Made by a program: the position numbers and the translations under genes. A model generated the notes under the pieces. It made no database searches. It was not told the origin of the DNA and saw only the letters and a list, made by a program, of their open reading frames with translations. A stretch of 28,266 bases of DNA from the NCBI GenBank assembly GCA_900544195.1, contig UQUJ01000042.1:1-28266 (forward strand), given 5' to 3'. The stretch is from an uncultured Alistipes sp. (GTDB lineage Bacteria > Bacteroidota > Bacteroidia > Bacteroidales > UBA932). Position 1 is the stretch's first letter. Each line of letters starts with the position of its first letter. Shown piece by piece: positions 15,621 through 22,658 of the stretch.

Positions 15621-17486
15621 TCAGAACTGGAAGTAGATGAACGACTGTAGGTCGGCGGTGATGAACTGGCAGATGATGAAGACGGCGAGGACGCAGACGA
15701 GGGCCATCAGCGGGAGGGGCATCGAGGCGAACCAGATGCGATAGCGGCGCTTGAAGTTCTCGGGGAGCCAATGGATGACCATTCCGAAGACGAAGACGAG
15801 GATCACACCTATGTGCTGCTGAGCCATTTGCGGGATCAGGGACAAGTCCCAGTCGCCGCCTATTCGCTCGACCATATTCTTTGCCGTACTCCACGCTTTC
15901 TCATTCGCCTCGGCAGGGTTCAGGTTGGAGCCGCTTCGGAAGAAAAGGCGGGTGAAGGTGATGAATATGAACGTCATGGCTACCGCCCAGCCAGTCTCAA
16001 GCCACGAGAAAGCGGCCTTGAAGCGGCACAGATGGTAGAGCATCCGCACGGCGGCGCCTATGAATATGATGAGCGTCCAGACGTAGAACAGGTTGAACAC
16101 CGGTGCGGGTACGGTGGTCTTAAGAATATAAAAGGCCAGGCAGACGAGACCTATGACGAGCGTCCTGACATAGACATTGCAGCTCTTCCAGAACCTGTAG
16201 ATCAGCATTCCTAGGCCGTTCAGACCTCCCCAGATCATAAAGTTCCAGCTGGCGCCGTGCCAGAGGCCGCCAAGAAGCATCGTGTCCATCCTGTTGATGT
16301 CCGAGATGAGTTCCTTGCGGTATTTCTGGCAGAAAGTGATCAGAAGTGCCAGCACTGCCGCAATGACCAGAACCACTCCGAAAACCCACCAGTTCTTGGC
16401 CAGAGCCGAGGCCAGGAAGGCGATGCCGAGGATGATGGCGTACGAGCCGAAAGTGCCGTTGCGGTTGCCTCCAAGCGGGATGTAAAGATAGTCCTGAAGC
16501 CATTTGGAAAGGGAGATGTGCCAACGTTTCCAGAACTCGCCGGCATTTCGTGCCTTGTACGGGGAGTTGAAGTTCTTCGGCAGATAGAAGCCCATCAGCA
16601 TCGCGACACCAGTGGCGATGTCAGTGTAGCCGGAGAAGTCGGCATAGACCTGAAGCGAGTAGCCGAACAGGGCCGTAAGGTTCTCGAATCCTGTGTAAAG
16701 CAAAGGGTTCTCAAAAACCCTGTCGCAGAAATTCACAGCCAGATAGTCACTGAGGATCAACTTCTTGGCAAGTCCGTTCAGAATCCAGAAAACCGCGATT
16801 CCGAACTGTCTGCGGCCAAGGAAGAACGGCTTGTGAAGCTGAGGGAAGAACTCCTTGGCCCTCACGATCGGGCCGGCGACGAGCTGAGGGAAGAAGCTGA
16901 GATAGAATCCGAAATCCCAGAAATTGCGGATCGGCGCGACCGTCCTGCGGGAGACATCCACCACATAACTGATGGCCTGGAAGATGAAGAACGAGATGCC
17001 AACCGGCAGGAAGATGGAGTCGATGCTGAACGCCTGAGAACCTGTCAGTTGGTTACCCACAACCGCAAACCAGTCTCTCACAATGAATTCCGTTCCGAAC
17101 AGATTGTTCACGACATCGGTCAGGAAGTAGGCGTACTTGTAGTAGCAGAGCAGCGACAGATCCACGACAACGCTCAGAACCACAATGGCTTTCCGGCCAA
17201 AGTTTCCTTTCACACCGGACAGAGCGAAACCTGCCAGATAGTTATAGACAATCACGAACCCAAACAGAATCAGGAACAGTCCGCTCGTCTTGTAGTAGAA
17301 GAAAAGGCTGACGAAGAACATGAAGGCGTTGCGCAGCAGCACCTTGTTCCTGAACACGCAAAGGAAAGCCAGCACTATGGCGAAGAAAGCCCAGAAATAG
17401 AACTGGGTGAACAACAGCGGATGAGCCTGGTCGAAAGAGAACAGGTTTTTGAAAAAATCAGCGGCTACGTCCAGAAATCCCATCAC
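15621..17486 (-). CDS. MBOAT-family O-acyltransferase (AlgI/PatA-like)
   Basis: 621 residues and strongly polytopic. It shows the classic MBOAT signatures: LPVGISFFIFQAISYVVDV, FPQLVAGPIVRAKEFFPQL, YADFSGYTDIATGVAMLMG, FWKRWHISLSKWLQDYLYI, and the catalytic histidine His410 in LWHGASWNF. Such proteins move acyl groups, usually acetyl, across the inner membrane for O-acylation of alginate, peptidoglycan or other envelope glycans. Its length exceeds the usual 450-500 residues because of extra C-terminal helices. The start overlaps the stop of the upstream SGNH gene by 4 nt (ATGA). It is the last gene of a four-gene operon with two SGNH proteins and a LysM protein, the arrangement expected for a PatA/PatB-like cell-wall O-acetylation machine. 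The substrate is inferred. Confidence 0.93.
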   Translation of the reverse strand: MMGFLDVAADFFKNLFSFDQAHPLLFTQFYFWAFFAIVLAFLCVFRNKVLLRNAFMFFVSLFFYYKTSGLFLILFGFVIVYNYLAGFALSGVKGNFGRKAIVVLSVVVDLSLLCYYKYAYFLTDVVNNLFGTEFIVRDWFAVVGNQLTGSQAFSIDSIFLPVGISFFIFQAISYVVDVSRRTVAPIRNFWDFGFYLSFFPQLVAGPIVRAKEFFPQLHKPFFLGRRQFGIAVFWILNGLAKKLILSDYLAVNFCDRVFENPLLYTGFENLTALFGYSLQVYADFSGYTDIATGVAMLMGFYLPKNFNSPYKARNAGEFWKRWHISLSKWLQDYLYIPLGGNRNGTFGSYAIILGIAFLASALAKNWWVFGVVLVIAAVLALLITFCQKYRKELISDINRMDTMLLGGLWHGASWNFMIWGGLNGLGMLIYRFWKSCNVYVRTLVIGLVCLAFYILKTTVPAPVFNLFYVWTLIIFIGAAVRMLYHLCRFKAAFSWLETGWAVAMTFIFITFTRLFFRSGSNLNPAEANEKAWSTAKNMVERIGGDWDLSLIPQMAQQHIGVILVFVFGMVIHWLPENFKRRYRIWFASMPLPLMALVCVLAVFIICQFITADLQSFIYFQF

Positions 17487-18730
17487 TTAGCTTTCTTTAA
17501 ATGTTCCATATACTCGTCCATCAACGCGTTGAAAAGCAGGTCTCCAACCAGTTCATAGCCCGCTTCCGTGAAATGGATCTTGTCCCGTTTGGCGAGACCG
17601 GCCTCCTCCCATTTCCGCATCGAGCCGAGTCCGCCCATGATGTCGAACAGGTTCCAGACACCGGCGCCACATTCTTTCCCAAGCCTAAGGAATGCCTGCT
17701 CCGCAAGCTGACCGTTGGCGTTCACGACATAGCCTTTACGGCGTATCCTCCTGAAACTGTCGTTGTTGGAGACGAACAGCAGAGCGCAGTCGGGATTCAC
17801 CGAACGAATCTGCGACACAAGCACCTTATAGCGCGCGACAAAATCATCCACAGAAAAATTCGCGGCGGTCGCATCATTGATCCCGACGGCTAAAATCACC
17901 AGATCCGGATTCACCAGCCTCAAATCATTCATCAGATCCGGGCACTTTGAATATGACCCGAGCGATGCGCCGTTCACCCCGATCCCCGTCACGGTAAACC
18001 CGGGGAAAGGATTGTCCAGGAATATTCCAGTCAAAGTGAACTCACCTTTCCCCTTGGTCGCCACCCGCACCGAGTCTGCCAGAGCCGGCAGGGCGAAAGA
18101 CCAGGTGGAATCCTCGACGTGACAGCCGGAAAGAGTGTCCCCCTTGGCAAGCACCACCACCGGAACCCGCTCACCTTCTGATGAATATCCAAGAACCCTC
18201 ACATCGTTGAACCGAAAGGTTGGATCCTGAGGTTCCGGATCTCTGGCCACCGTGGTGATCATCACGGAGGCTTTGTCGTCCGATGCGCTCAAGGCTATTC
18301 CTGTAAGTCCAAGCCTATGGTCCGGATCCCTCTGGACATTCTTTGTCACCTTCCATGAACCTTCGTAACTTGTCGTGAAACTGCTTGGATTGTTCGTGTG
18401 TGCGGCAGAAAAAGGAAAAACCAGTCCCCTGCCACCGTCCAAAGCCGGTCTTAAAGACAGAAAGTCGTTCCTGAGCCGTCTGGTCAGCGTGCCAGCCTGC
18501 ACGTGAGAGCCGCCTATGTGCATGATTCTCAAGTTGCCGCATCCCATGAAAAGCACGGAATCCATCTTGAGGAAAAGACGCTCAAAAGCCGAGCTGTCCC
18601 CATGGAACTCAATCTTATTCTTCTCGAAACGAGCGAAATCATATTCAGGAACCGCTTTCCGAAGCGACTGCCCCCAAAGGGTCGCCGGAAGCAGCATCAA
18701 AAGCAATGAATATGTCAGGATTCGTCTCAT
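17483..18730 (-). CDS. Secreted SGNH/GDSL-type hydrolase or O-acetyltransferase
   Basis: 415 residues with a signal peptide (MRRILTYSLLLMLLPATLWGQ, cleavage near residue 20). SGNH blocks are in order: block I IMHIGGSHVQAG with the candidate nucleophile Ser75 (GGSH in place of the usual GDS), block III LAVGINDAT, and block V DKIHFTEAGYELVGD with the Asp383-His386 dyad. A beta-rich insert of about 150 residues separates blocks I and III, consistent with a carbohydrate-binding-like insertion. In PatB- and AlgX-type systems an SGNH protein receives acyl groups from the MBOAT partner. It overlaps both neighbours by 4 nt, so the three genes are translationally coupled. It and the next protein share the gene pattern and a FNVMGGPGSMRKW-like motif (FDIMGGLGSMRKW here), indicating paralogy. 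Confidence 0.88.
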   Translation of the reverse strand: MRRILTYSLLLMLLPATLWGQSLRKAVPEYDFARFEKNKIEFHGDSSAFERLFLKMDSVLFMGCGNLRIMHIGGSHVQAGTLTRRLRNDFLSLRPALDGGRGLVFPFSAAHTNNPSSFTTSYEGSWKVTKNVQRDPDHRLGLTGIALSASDDKASVMITTVARDPEPQDPTFRFNDVRVLGYSSEGERVPVVVLAKGDTLSGCHVEDSTWSFALPALADSVRVATKGKGEFTLTGIFLDNPFPGFTVTGIGVNGASLGSYSKCPDLMNDLRLVNPDLVILAVGINDATAANFSVDDFVARYKVLVSQIRSVNPDCALLFVSNNDSFRRIRRKGYVVNANGQLAEQAFLRLGKECGAGVWNLFDIMGGLGSMRKWEEAGLAKRDKIHFTEAGYELVGDLLFNALMDEYMEHLKKAK

Positions 18731-20238
18731 AACTCTATCTTTGTCAAGGTGTCAGGCACGGCGGGACGAGGATTGAGACTGTCCCGCAGGTCGCGCAGAT
18801 ATATTCCCACAGCCTCGTCTGAAAGTTCCTGGCGGAGCTTGTAGAAGTCGTGGTAAAGAATGAAGGACTTGGCGAGCGCGTTTCCGATCTCAAGCGCTCC
18901 CTTGTGTGTGAAATGAATATGATCGGGGCCGGCCAGAGCGGGATTGTGGCTCGCCCATTTCCTCATCGATCCCGGACCTCCCATCACGTTGAACGTGTCC
19001 CAGTAGGCCACACCGTTCTTCAGACAGTTAACCTTCAAGGAATCATTAAGTTGCGGCAAAAGCGGCCAGGTTATCAGATTCCCGTCCACGCTCTTGCACA
19101 TGTCCGCCGGGCCGATGAACATCAGCTGGGTCTGCGGAGCGACCTCCTTGAAGTAGTCGAACTGCATCACGATCTTCCTCACGTAAGAGGAAATGGCCTT
19201 CTTCGAGGCTATTCCAGGCATTGCGTTTCCGCCGAACTGTAAGATTATCAGCCGAGTGTCCGTCTTCGCGAAACTCTCTTTCATCACCTGACGGTTGATG
19301 GACGAGAATATGAATCCGGCGCATCCACGCAAGGCGACATTGTCAACGGTCACGCCTCCCTTTCCGTCCAACATGATTCCGTAGATCTCAGCGTTGCCGG
19401 AGAAATTGATTGAACCCTTCTGGACATCGCAAGGCAGATTCCAGGTGACCATCGAGACTCCGGCCTTGGCAGAGTCGATGACGGTTGTCCTTACCGGCAA
19501 CGTGTCGCACCTCAGTGTCATCCCGAACCCTGCTGAGTTTTGTCCCAGAAGCACGGAAACCTTTGAGATTGACTTGACCAACTCCTGGGAATACCTGTTT
19601 TTGGTTCTGGTGAACGTGAACGTTCCGTTGCCGCTGACCTCTGTGAACTGTGTCAGAGGCCCGTAGCGCTTGTGTGGAGCCTTCCTTGTCAGCGAGTCCC
19701 CCACCATGGCGTAGCGCGTGAGGCTTCCGGAAGCGTTCTGCGAGAGAGAGACGGTCGGAATCCGCTGGATCATCGGCACCATTCCCGGCCCGGAGCCGCC
19801 GAAGCGTTCCTGAAGATCCTGCCTAAGCACAGCCGAGATCCTGTCCATTTCCAATTGGGAATCACCGTAGTGCAGAATCCTTACCGTGCGGCCCGAATCA
19901 GCCGCCGCGGCCATCTCAACAAACAGCGAGTCAAAGAACGTGTAGTCATCCTCCGGCAGACATATCCGGTTGGGATTCGAGGTGATGTAGTCATAGTAGT
20001 AGCGAAGGGTATCTGTCGAGCCTTCGACCATCTCGTAGCTTTTCTGCACGGCAAGAAGCACGGAATCCACATTCACGTCCACCGTGCTGTCCTGAAGGTC
20101 GGCAAGGTACGCCTGATAGGACGGAAACCTCAACTTCAAGTCTCCCACCTGAACGCCTTTGGACGGATAGACGAACCAGACCGCGAAAAGGATCAGGAAA
20201 ACGGAAAGAAAAAACAAAAGTACTTTATATTGCTTCAT
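18727..20238 (-). CDS. Membrane-anchored SGNH/GDSL-type protein, paralog of the adjacent gene
   Basis: 503 residues with an N-terminal membrane helix (residues 6-23) and no clear cleavage site, so it is probably anchored facing the periplasm. SGNH blocks: ILHYGDSQLEMDR with Ser127 in a canonical GDS, a block III-like LQFGGNAM, and PDHIHFTHKGALEIG with Asp439 and His442. The motif MGGPGSMRKW before block V is shared with the downstream paralog. Block III has GGN in place of GxND, so oxyanion-hole geometry may differ between the two. It starts 5 nt after the LysM gene stop and overlaps the next gene by 4 nt. It probably acts with the MBOAT protein in envelope O-acylation or deacylation; which paralog is transferase and which is esterase cannot be decided from sequence. 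Confidence 0.87.
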   Translation of the reverse strand: MKQYKVLLFFLSVFLILFAVWFVYPSKGVQVGDLKLRFPSYQAYLADLQDSTVDVNVDSVLLAVQKSYEMVEGSTDTLRYYYDYITSNPNRICLPEDDYTFFDSLFVEMAAAADSGRTVRILHYGDSQLEMDRISAVLRQDLQERFGGSGPGMVPMIQRIPTVSLSQNASGSLTRYAMVGDSLTRKAPHKRYGPLTQFTEVSGNGTFTFTRTKNRYSQELVKSISKVSVLLGQNSAGFGMTLRCDTLPVRTTVIDSAKAGVSMVTWNLPCDVQKGSINFSGNAEIYGIMLDGKGGVTVDNVALRGCAGFIFSSINRQVMKESFAKTDTRLIILQFGGNAMPGIASKKAISSYVRKIVMQFDYFKEVAPQTQLMFIGPADMCKSVDGNLITWPLLPQLNDSLKVNCLKNGVAYWDTFNVMGGPGSMRKWASHNPALAGPDHIHFTHKGALEIGNALAKSFILYHDFYKLRQELSDEAVGIYLRDLRDSLNPRPAVPDTLTKIEL

Positions 20239-20243
20239 GATGA

Positions 20244-21116
20244 CTACTTGTAAATGACCAGTTTACGTCCTTCTCGGATCATATCGCTCTTGAGGTTGTT
20301 CCATCTCTTCAGGTCAGAGACCTTTACCCGGTATCTTGCAGCGATTCCACCCAGCGTGTCGCCCCGGCGGATAGTGTAGGTAATCCTGTCGGTGTTCGTC
20401 GCCTGCCTCTTCCGCAGCGAGTCCAGACGGGCCTTCCTGAGCGCCGCCTGCTCCTGCAGGAACGCCAATCTCTCGGCCTTCCTCTGAGCCGCCAGCGAAC
20501 CTATCCTCTCAAACGCCGCAGGAATGTTTTCTGAATATTCCTCCCCAGCCTTTTGTAAACTCTTAAGGATCGGGGCTTTGGCAAACGCCGTGGAATCCAT
20601 CGCGGCCAGCGCCGTCGGACTTGTGGCATAAGCCACTATCGACATATTCCAGTCGCCATATTCATTGAAAAGTTCCTGCAGCCGGTCGAGTGCTATCACG
20701 GTGGAAAGATAATCATCGAAGCGAACATCCGTAGAGTCCAGATCACAAGAGCTTCTACCTATCAAATTGCTTGCTACGCCTCGACCCTGTTCCGTCCTCA
20801 CCACCTCTCTGTCATTCGTCATCAGCACCTCTGCCACATCCCCGGTTCCTTTATCCGATTCGGTTGCGGCTTTCCGACAAAGTGCTTCCCCCCTGATAGC
20901 GTCCAGCGCCGTGAGCGACCATATTCCTTCCCTCCCATCGTCCGCCCGCTGGTCCGCAAGCGCCAAAGGCAGGAAAAGAATCCGCTCCGGCATATTCCTG
21001 CGCTCCAGTTCCGTCCGCAGCGAATCGACAAACTCAGGCGTGGCGCACCACCCCCGCAGCCCGCTCCCCGCAAGCAGCGCCAGACTTATGAATATGCCCC
21101 TGAAAAAACCTCTCAT
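20244..21116 (-). CDS. LysM protein with degenerate MltD-like lytic transglycosylase domain
   Basis: 290 residues. The N-terminal signal-like segment (FRGIFISLALLAGSGLRGWCA) could be a signal peptide. Residues about 27-175 align by eye with MltD-type transglycosylases: helix FVDSLRTELERRNMPERILFLPL, a GIWSL segment corresponding to GIWQ, and WNMSIVAYATSP corresponding to the AAYN-G motif. The catalytic Glu of LPLxES is replaced (LPLALADQ, Leu53 at the Glu position) and the AYN-G motif is lost. It is therefore probably a non-catalytic glycan-binding scaffold. Residues 245-290 are a clear LysM domain (YTIRRGDTLGGIAARYRV). A basic coiled stretch (about 200-240) links them. It is the first gene of the SGNH-SGNH-MBOAT operon and may target the acylation machinery to peptidoglycan. 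Confidence 0.85.
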   Translation of the reverse strand: MRGFFRGIFISLALLAGSGLRGWCATPEFVDSLRTELERRNMPERILFLPLALADQRADDGREGIWSLTALDAIRGEALCRKAATESDKGTGDVAEVLMTNDREVVRTEQGRGVASNLIGRSSCDLDSTDVRFDDYLSTVIALDRLQELFNEYGDWNMSIVAYATSPTALAAMDSTAFAKAPILKSLQKAGEEYSENIPAAFERIGSLAAQRKAERLAFLQEQAALRKARLDSLRKRQATNTDRITYTIRRGDTLGGIAARYRVKVSDLKRWNNLKSDMIREGRKLVIYK

Positions 21117-21173
21117 CTGACCGTCTATCTCTCAACATCCGTTACCAGGCATCCGCCCGAAACGAATAAAGTC

Positions 21174-21181
21174 CAAAGATA
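21174..21181 (-). promoter_or_regulatory. Candidate -7 box for the LysM/SGNH/MBOAT operon
   Basis: Minus-strand TATCTTTG matches TAnnTTTG. It lies 57 bp upstream of the ATG at 21116. The -33 position falls in the first unit of the palindrome array and lacks a TTTG, so support is partial. Confidence 0.45.
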
Positions 21182-21189
21182 CGAATTTT

Positions 21190-21393
21190 TTCGTGCGTAA
21201 AAGGTCTTCTCCTACGCACGAAAGTATCATTTCCCTTCCTCTTGTGAGCCAAAAGCCGTCTCGCGCTCACGAGAGCATCGCTTTCCTCTCCTTCGTGAGC
21301 GAAAAAAACTGTTCTGCTCACGAAAGCACCTTCTCCTACCCTCTCGTGAGCGAGATGCCCTTCCCCACGCACGAAATGCTCTTGGCCACCTGA
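21190..21393. repeat. Four-unit tandem palindrome array with exact 51-bp period
   Basis: Unit starts are 21190, 21241, 21292 and 21343. Each unit has a left arm of the type TTCGTGAGC and a right arm GCTCACGAA whose CACGA core recurs at 21217, 21268, 21319 and 21370. Units 1 and 4 carry GCAC-type arms where units 2 and 3 carry CTCAC-type arms, and both arms of unit 1 change together. The spacers are highly diverged, but the period never drifts. Frames are open on both strands: plus-strand peptides repeat a VSEK...AHES pattern, minus-strand ones an FVR...AHE pattern, each of 17 residues. No convincing start site or promoter was seen, so I annotate it as a repeat, not a gene. Confidence 0.8.
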
Positions 21394-21405
21394 CACTAAA
21401 ATCAG

Positions 21406-21504
21406 TTACAGCTTCGCGATCGCGGTTACGAGCTGGTCGCCAAGGCCGATGGTGTAGCCCTCGGTTGTGAAGAAGACTCGGTTGAAAGTGTCGGCGAGAA
21501 GGAA
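21406..21504 (-). pseudogene. Truncated duplicate of the transglutaminase-lipoprotein gene 3' end
   Basis: The minus strand encodes the last 32 or so residues of the protein at 22659-25232 (FLLADTFNRVFF, then GLGDQLVTAIAKL and stop), differing at only one or two positions. The match ends abruptly at about 21504, where plus-strand acyltransferase sequence begins. No start codon or body remains. Confidence 0.88.
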
Positions 21505-21723
21505 GCAACGAGGATCATCACCCGTCTTTCAAAACTGAGCTACGGGATGTACCTGATGCATATCTTCTGGCTGCACCTATGGTCAGTGGTGTCCATCCAG
21601 ACTCTCCAGCTGCACACAGCGGCGGCGATTCCGTTCATCGCGGTCTGCACATTCGTCTGCTGCGCCCTGACCTCAGAACTCATCTCACGCCTTCCTGGAA
21701 GCAAATGGCTTATCGGGGTGTAG
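21505..21723 (+). pseudogene. C-terminal remnant of an acyltransferase-3 (OafA-like) gene
   Basis: The plus strand reads ITRLSKLSYGMYLMHIFWLH, then further hydrophobic residues and SRLPGSKWLIGV with a stop at 21721-21723. This is the typical last two membrane helices of an acyltransferase family 3 protein. About 70 codons remain; the N-terminal 80% is missing. It joins head to head with the transglutaminase-tail fragment at about 21505. Confidence 0.8.
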
Positions 21724-21736
21724 GCCAAGAATATTC

Positions 21737-22240
21737 CTACTCAGCGCGGGTGTACGTCTCTGTCTCGGAGTCTTTGGCTCCGACCTCCAGAAGCTGGAGC
21801 TTATCCGACGTCAATGAGACCACATTGCAGCGTATCGGTCTCTTTGAGTGTTTCTTGAATTCCGAGACTACACTTTTGCTGAGGACATTCAGGAAGAATT
21901 TCGGAAAGCCGTCCGGCTGCTCCAGAATATCTGTCTTGACGGATTTCGCGTCATAGGTCTGAGACAGGGTTTTATCGGTAAGAGACCATGTGCCACCGCA
22001 CGAGATCTTGACTTTAAGTATAAGCGGAGCCTGGGCGTTCTTGTCATCGACATACTTCATTTCCAGAGTCACCACATCCTCAAAGGTGCTGTTTTTCATA
22101 AAAGATAGCGTCTCGGATGTCATCATCTCCGAGCCATTCTCGGAACCTTGATGGGTCTGATTCCATTTTCCGGTGATCTCTTGTGCATAGATGCTGACAG
22201 ATAACGCCAGGCTTATCAGAGCGATAATTATTCTTTTCAT
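21737..22240 (-). CDS. Small secreted lipocalin-like protein of unknown function
   Basis: About 167 residues from the ATG at 22240. I prefer this start because it gives a clean signal peptide (MKRIIIALISLALSVSIYAQ) and because a -7 box at 22261-22268 leaves little room for the upstream ATG at 22258. The mature part begins EITGKWNQ, and contains GGTWSLTDKTLSQTYD and LTSDKLQLLEVG, a pattern seen in lipocalin-like beta-barrel proteins that start with a GxW strand. The ligand and function are unknown. It is monocistronic, flanked by the fused pseudogene remnants downstream and the repeat-rich spacer upstream. Confidence 0.75.
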   Translation of the reverse strand: MKRIIIALISLALSVSIYAQEITGKWNQTHQGSENGSEMMTSETLSFMKNSTFEDVVTLEMKYVDDKNAQAPLILKVKISCGGTWSLTDKTLSQTYDAKSVKTDILEQPDGFPKFFLNVLSKSVVSEFKKHSKRPIRCNVVSLTSDKLQLLEVGAKDSETETYTRAE

Positions 22241-22260
22241 GATTCCGCGATTAAACATAG

Positions 22261-22268
22261 CAAAATTA
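22261..22268 (-). promoter_or_regulatory. Candidate -7 promoter box for the lipocalin-like gene
   Basis: Minus-strand TAATTTTG matches TAnnTTTG. A TTG (complement of 22289-22291) lies 20 nt upstream, a partial -33 element. The box sits 21 bp upstream of the ATG at 22240. Confidence 0.5.
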
Positions 22269-22301
22269 GCAATTAACTATAGCAAAAACAATACTGACAT
22301 T

Positions 22302-22350
22302 TATGGTCGCTTCGATGCTTCGACAGGCTCAGCAACCACAGACTTTGTGA
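22302..22350. repeat. Short REP-like sequence with CTTCGACAGGCTCA
   Basis: The 14-mer CTTCGACAGGCTCA at 22318-22331 recurs at 82-95. The surrounding segment is flanked by GGTCGCTTCG and GTGACCG, which can pair as a weak hairpin. It resembles dispersed short repeats seen in Bacteroidota intergenic regions. Confidence 0.5.
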
Positions 22351-22397
22351 CCGTAGGATCATCGACCGGAAGATTAAGGCTCAGCAACAGCAGGGGG

Positions 22398-22503
22398 GAC
22401 TGTCTTAAAAGTCTAATTACCACCTCCGAGGATTGAGAATTCGTTGTTGCCCCTGTAGTGGGGTACAGACTTTTCTACTCTCGCCGAGACTTTTCAGACA
22501 GTC
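22398..22503. mobile_element. 106-bp MITE-like element with 16-bp terminal inverted repeats
   Basis: Ends GACTGTCTTAAAAGTC (22398-22413) and GACTTTTCAGACAGTC (22488-22503) are inverted copies with one mismatch. G-runs flank both ends. There is no ORF inside. The ends look like insertion-sequence termini of the type that reads GACTGTCT...AAGTC, so it may be a deletion derivative or solo end pair of an insertion sequence. No target duplication is clear. Confidence 0.6.
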
Positions 22504-22563
22504 TGAGGGGGGGGCAGCTGTTGGCAGTGGAGGTCAAATGCTTGACCTGCAATCAATAAAATA

Positions 22564-22591
22564 ACCCTACTCCCACCCGAAGGAGCAGGGT
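22564..22591 (-). terminator. Intrinsic terminator of the transglutaminase-lipoprotein gene
   Basis: A 10-bp stem (22564-22573 with 22582-22591) lies 68 bp beyond the stop. The single plus-strand mismatch is a G-U wobble on the minus strand. The minus-strand sequence after the stem is TATTTTATTG, a U-rich tract. Confidence 0.8.
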
Positions 22592-22658
22592 ACTTCAATA
22601 TATTCGTTTACAACAATTTAGCCTCCACAGCCATTCAATTGTTTTATTATTATATGGG

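Noticed and set aside
16257..17558. 433-codon plus-strand open frame over the MBOAT gene
   Set aside because: The opposite strand encodes an unmistakable MBOAT protein with its catalytic His; the antisense peptide is charged and featureless.
21190..21393. CRISPR array
   Set aside because: The repeats are palindromic pieces only 8-10 bp per arm with diverged sequence, not near-identical 25-36 bp repeats, and no cas genes are present.
21142..21396. Minus-strand repeat-peptide gene
   Set aside because: The frame is open, but so is the plus strand over the same repeats; the start would be a GTG without a promoter, so I kept it as a repeat.
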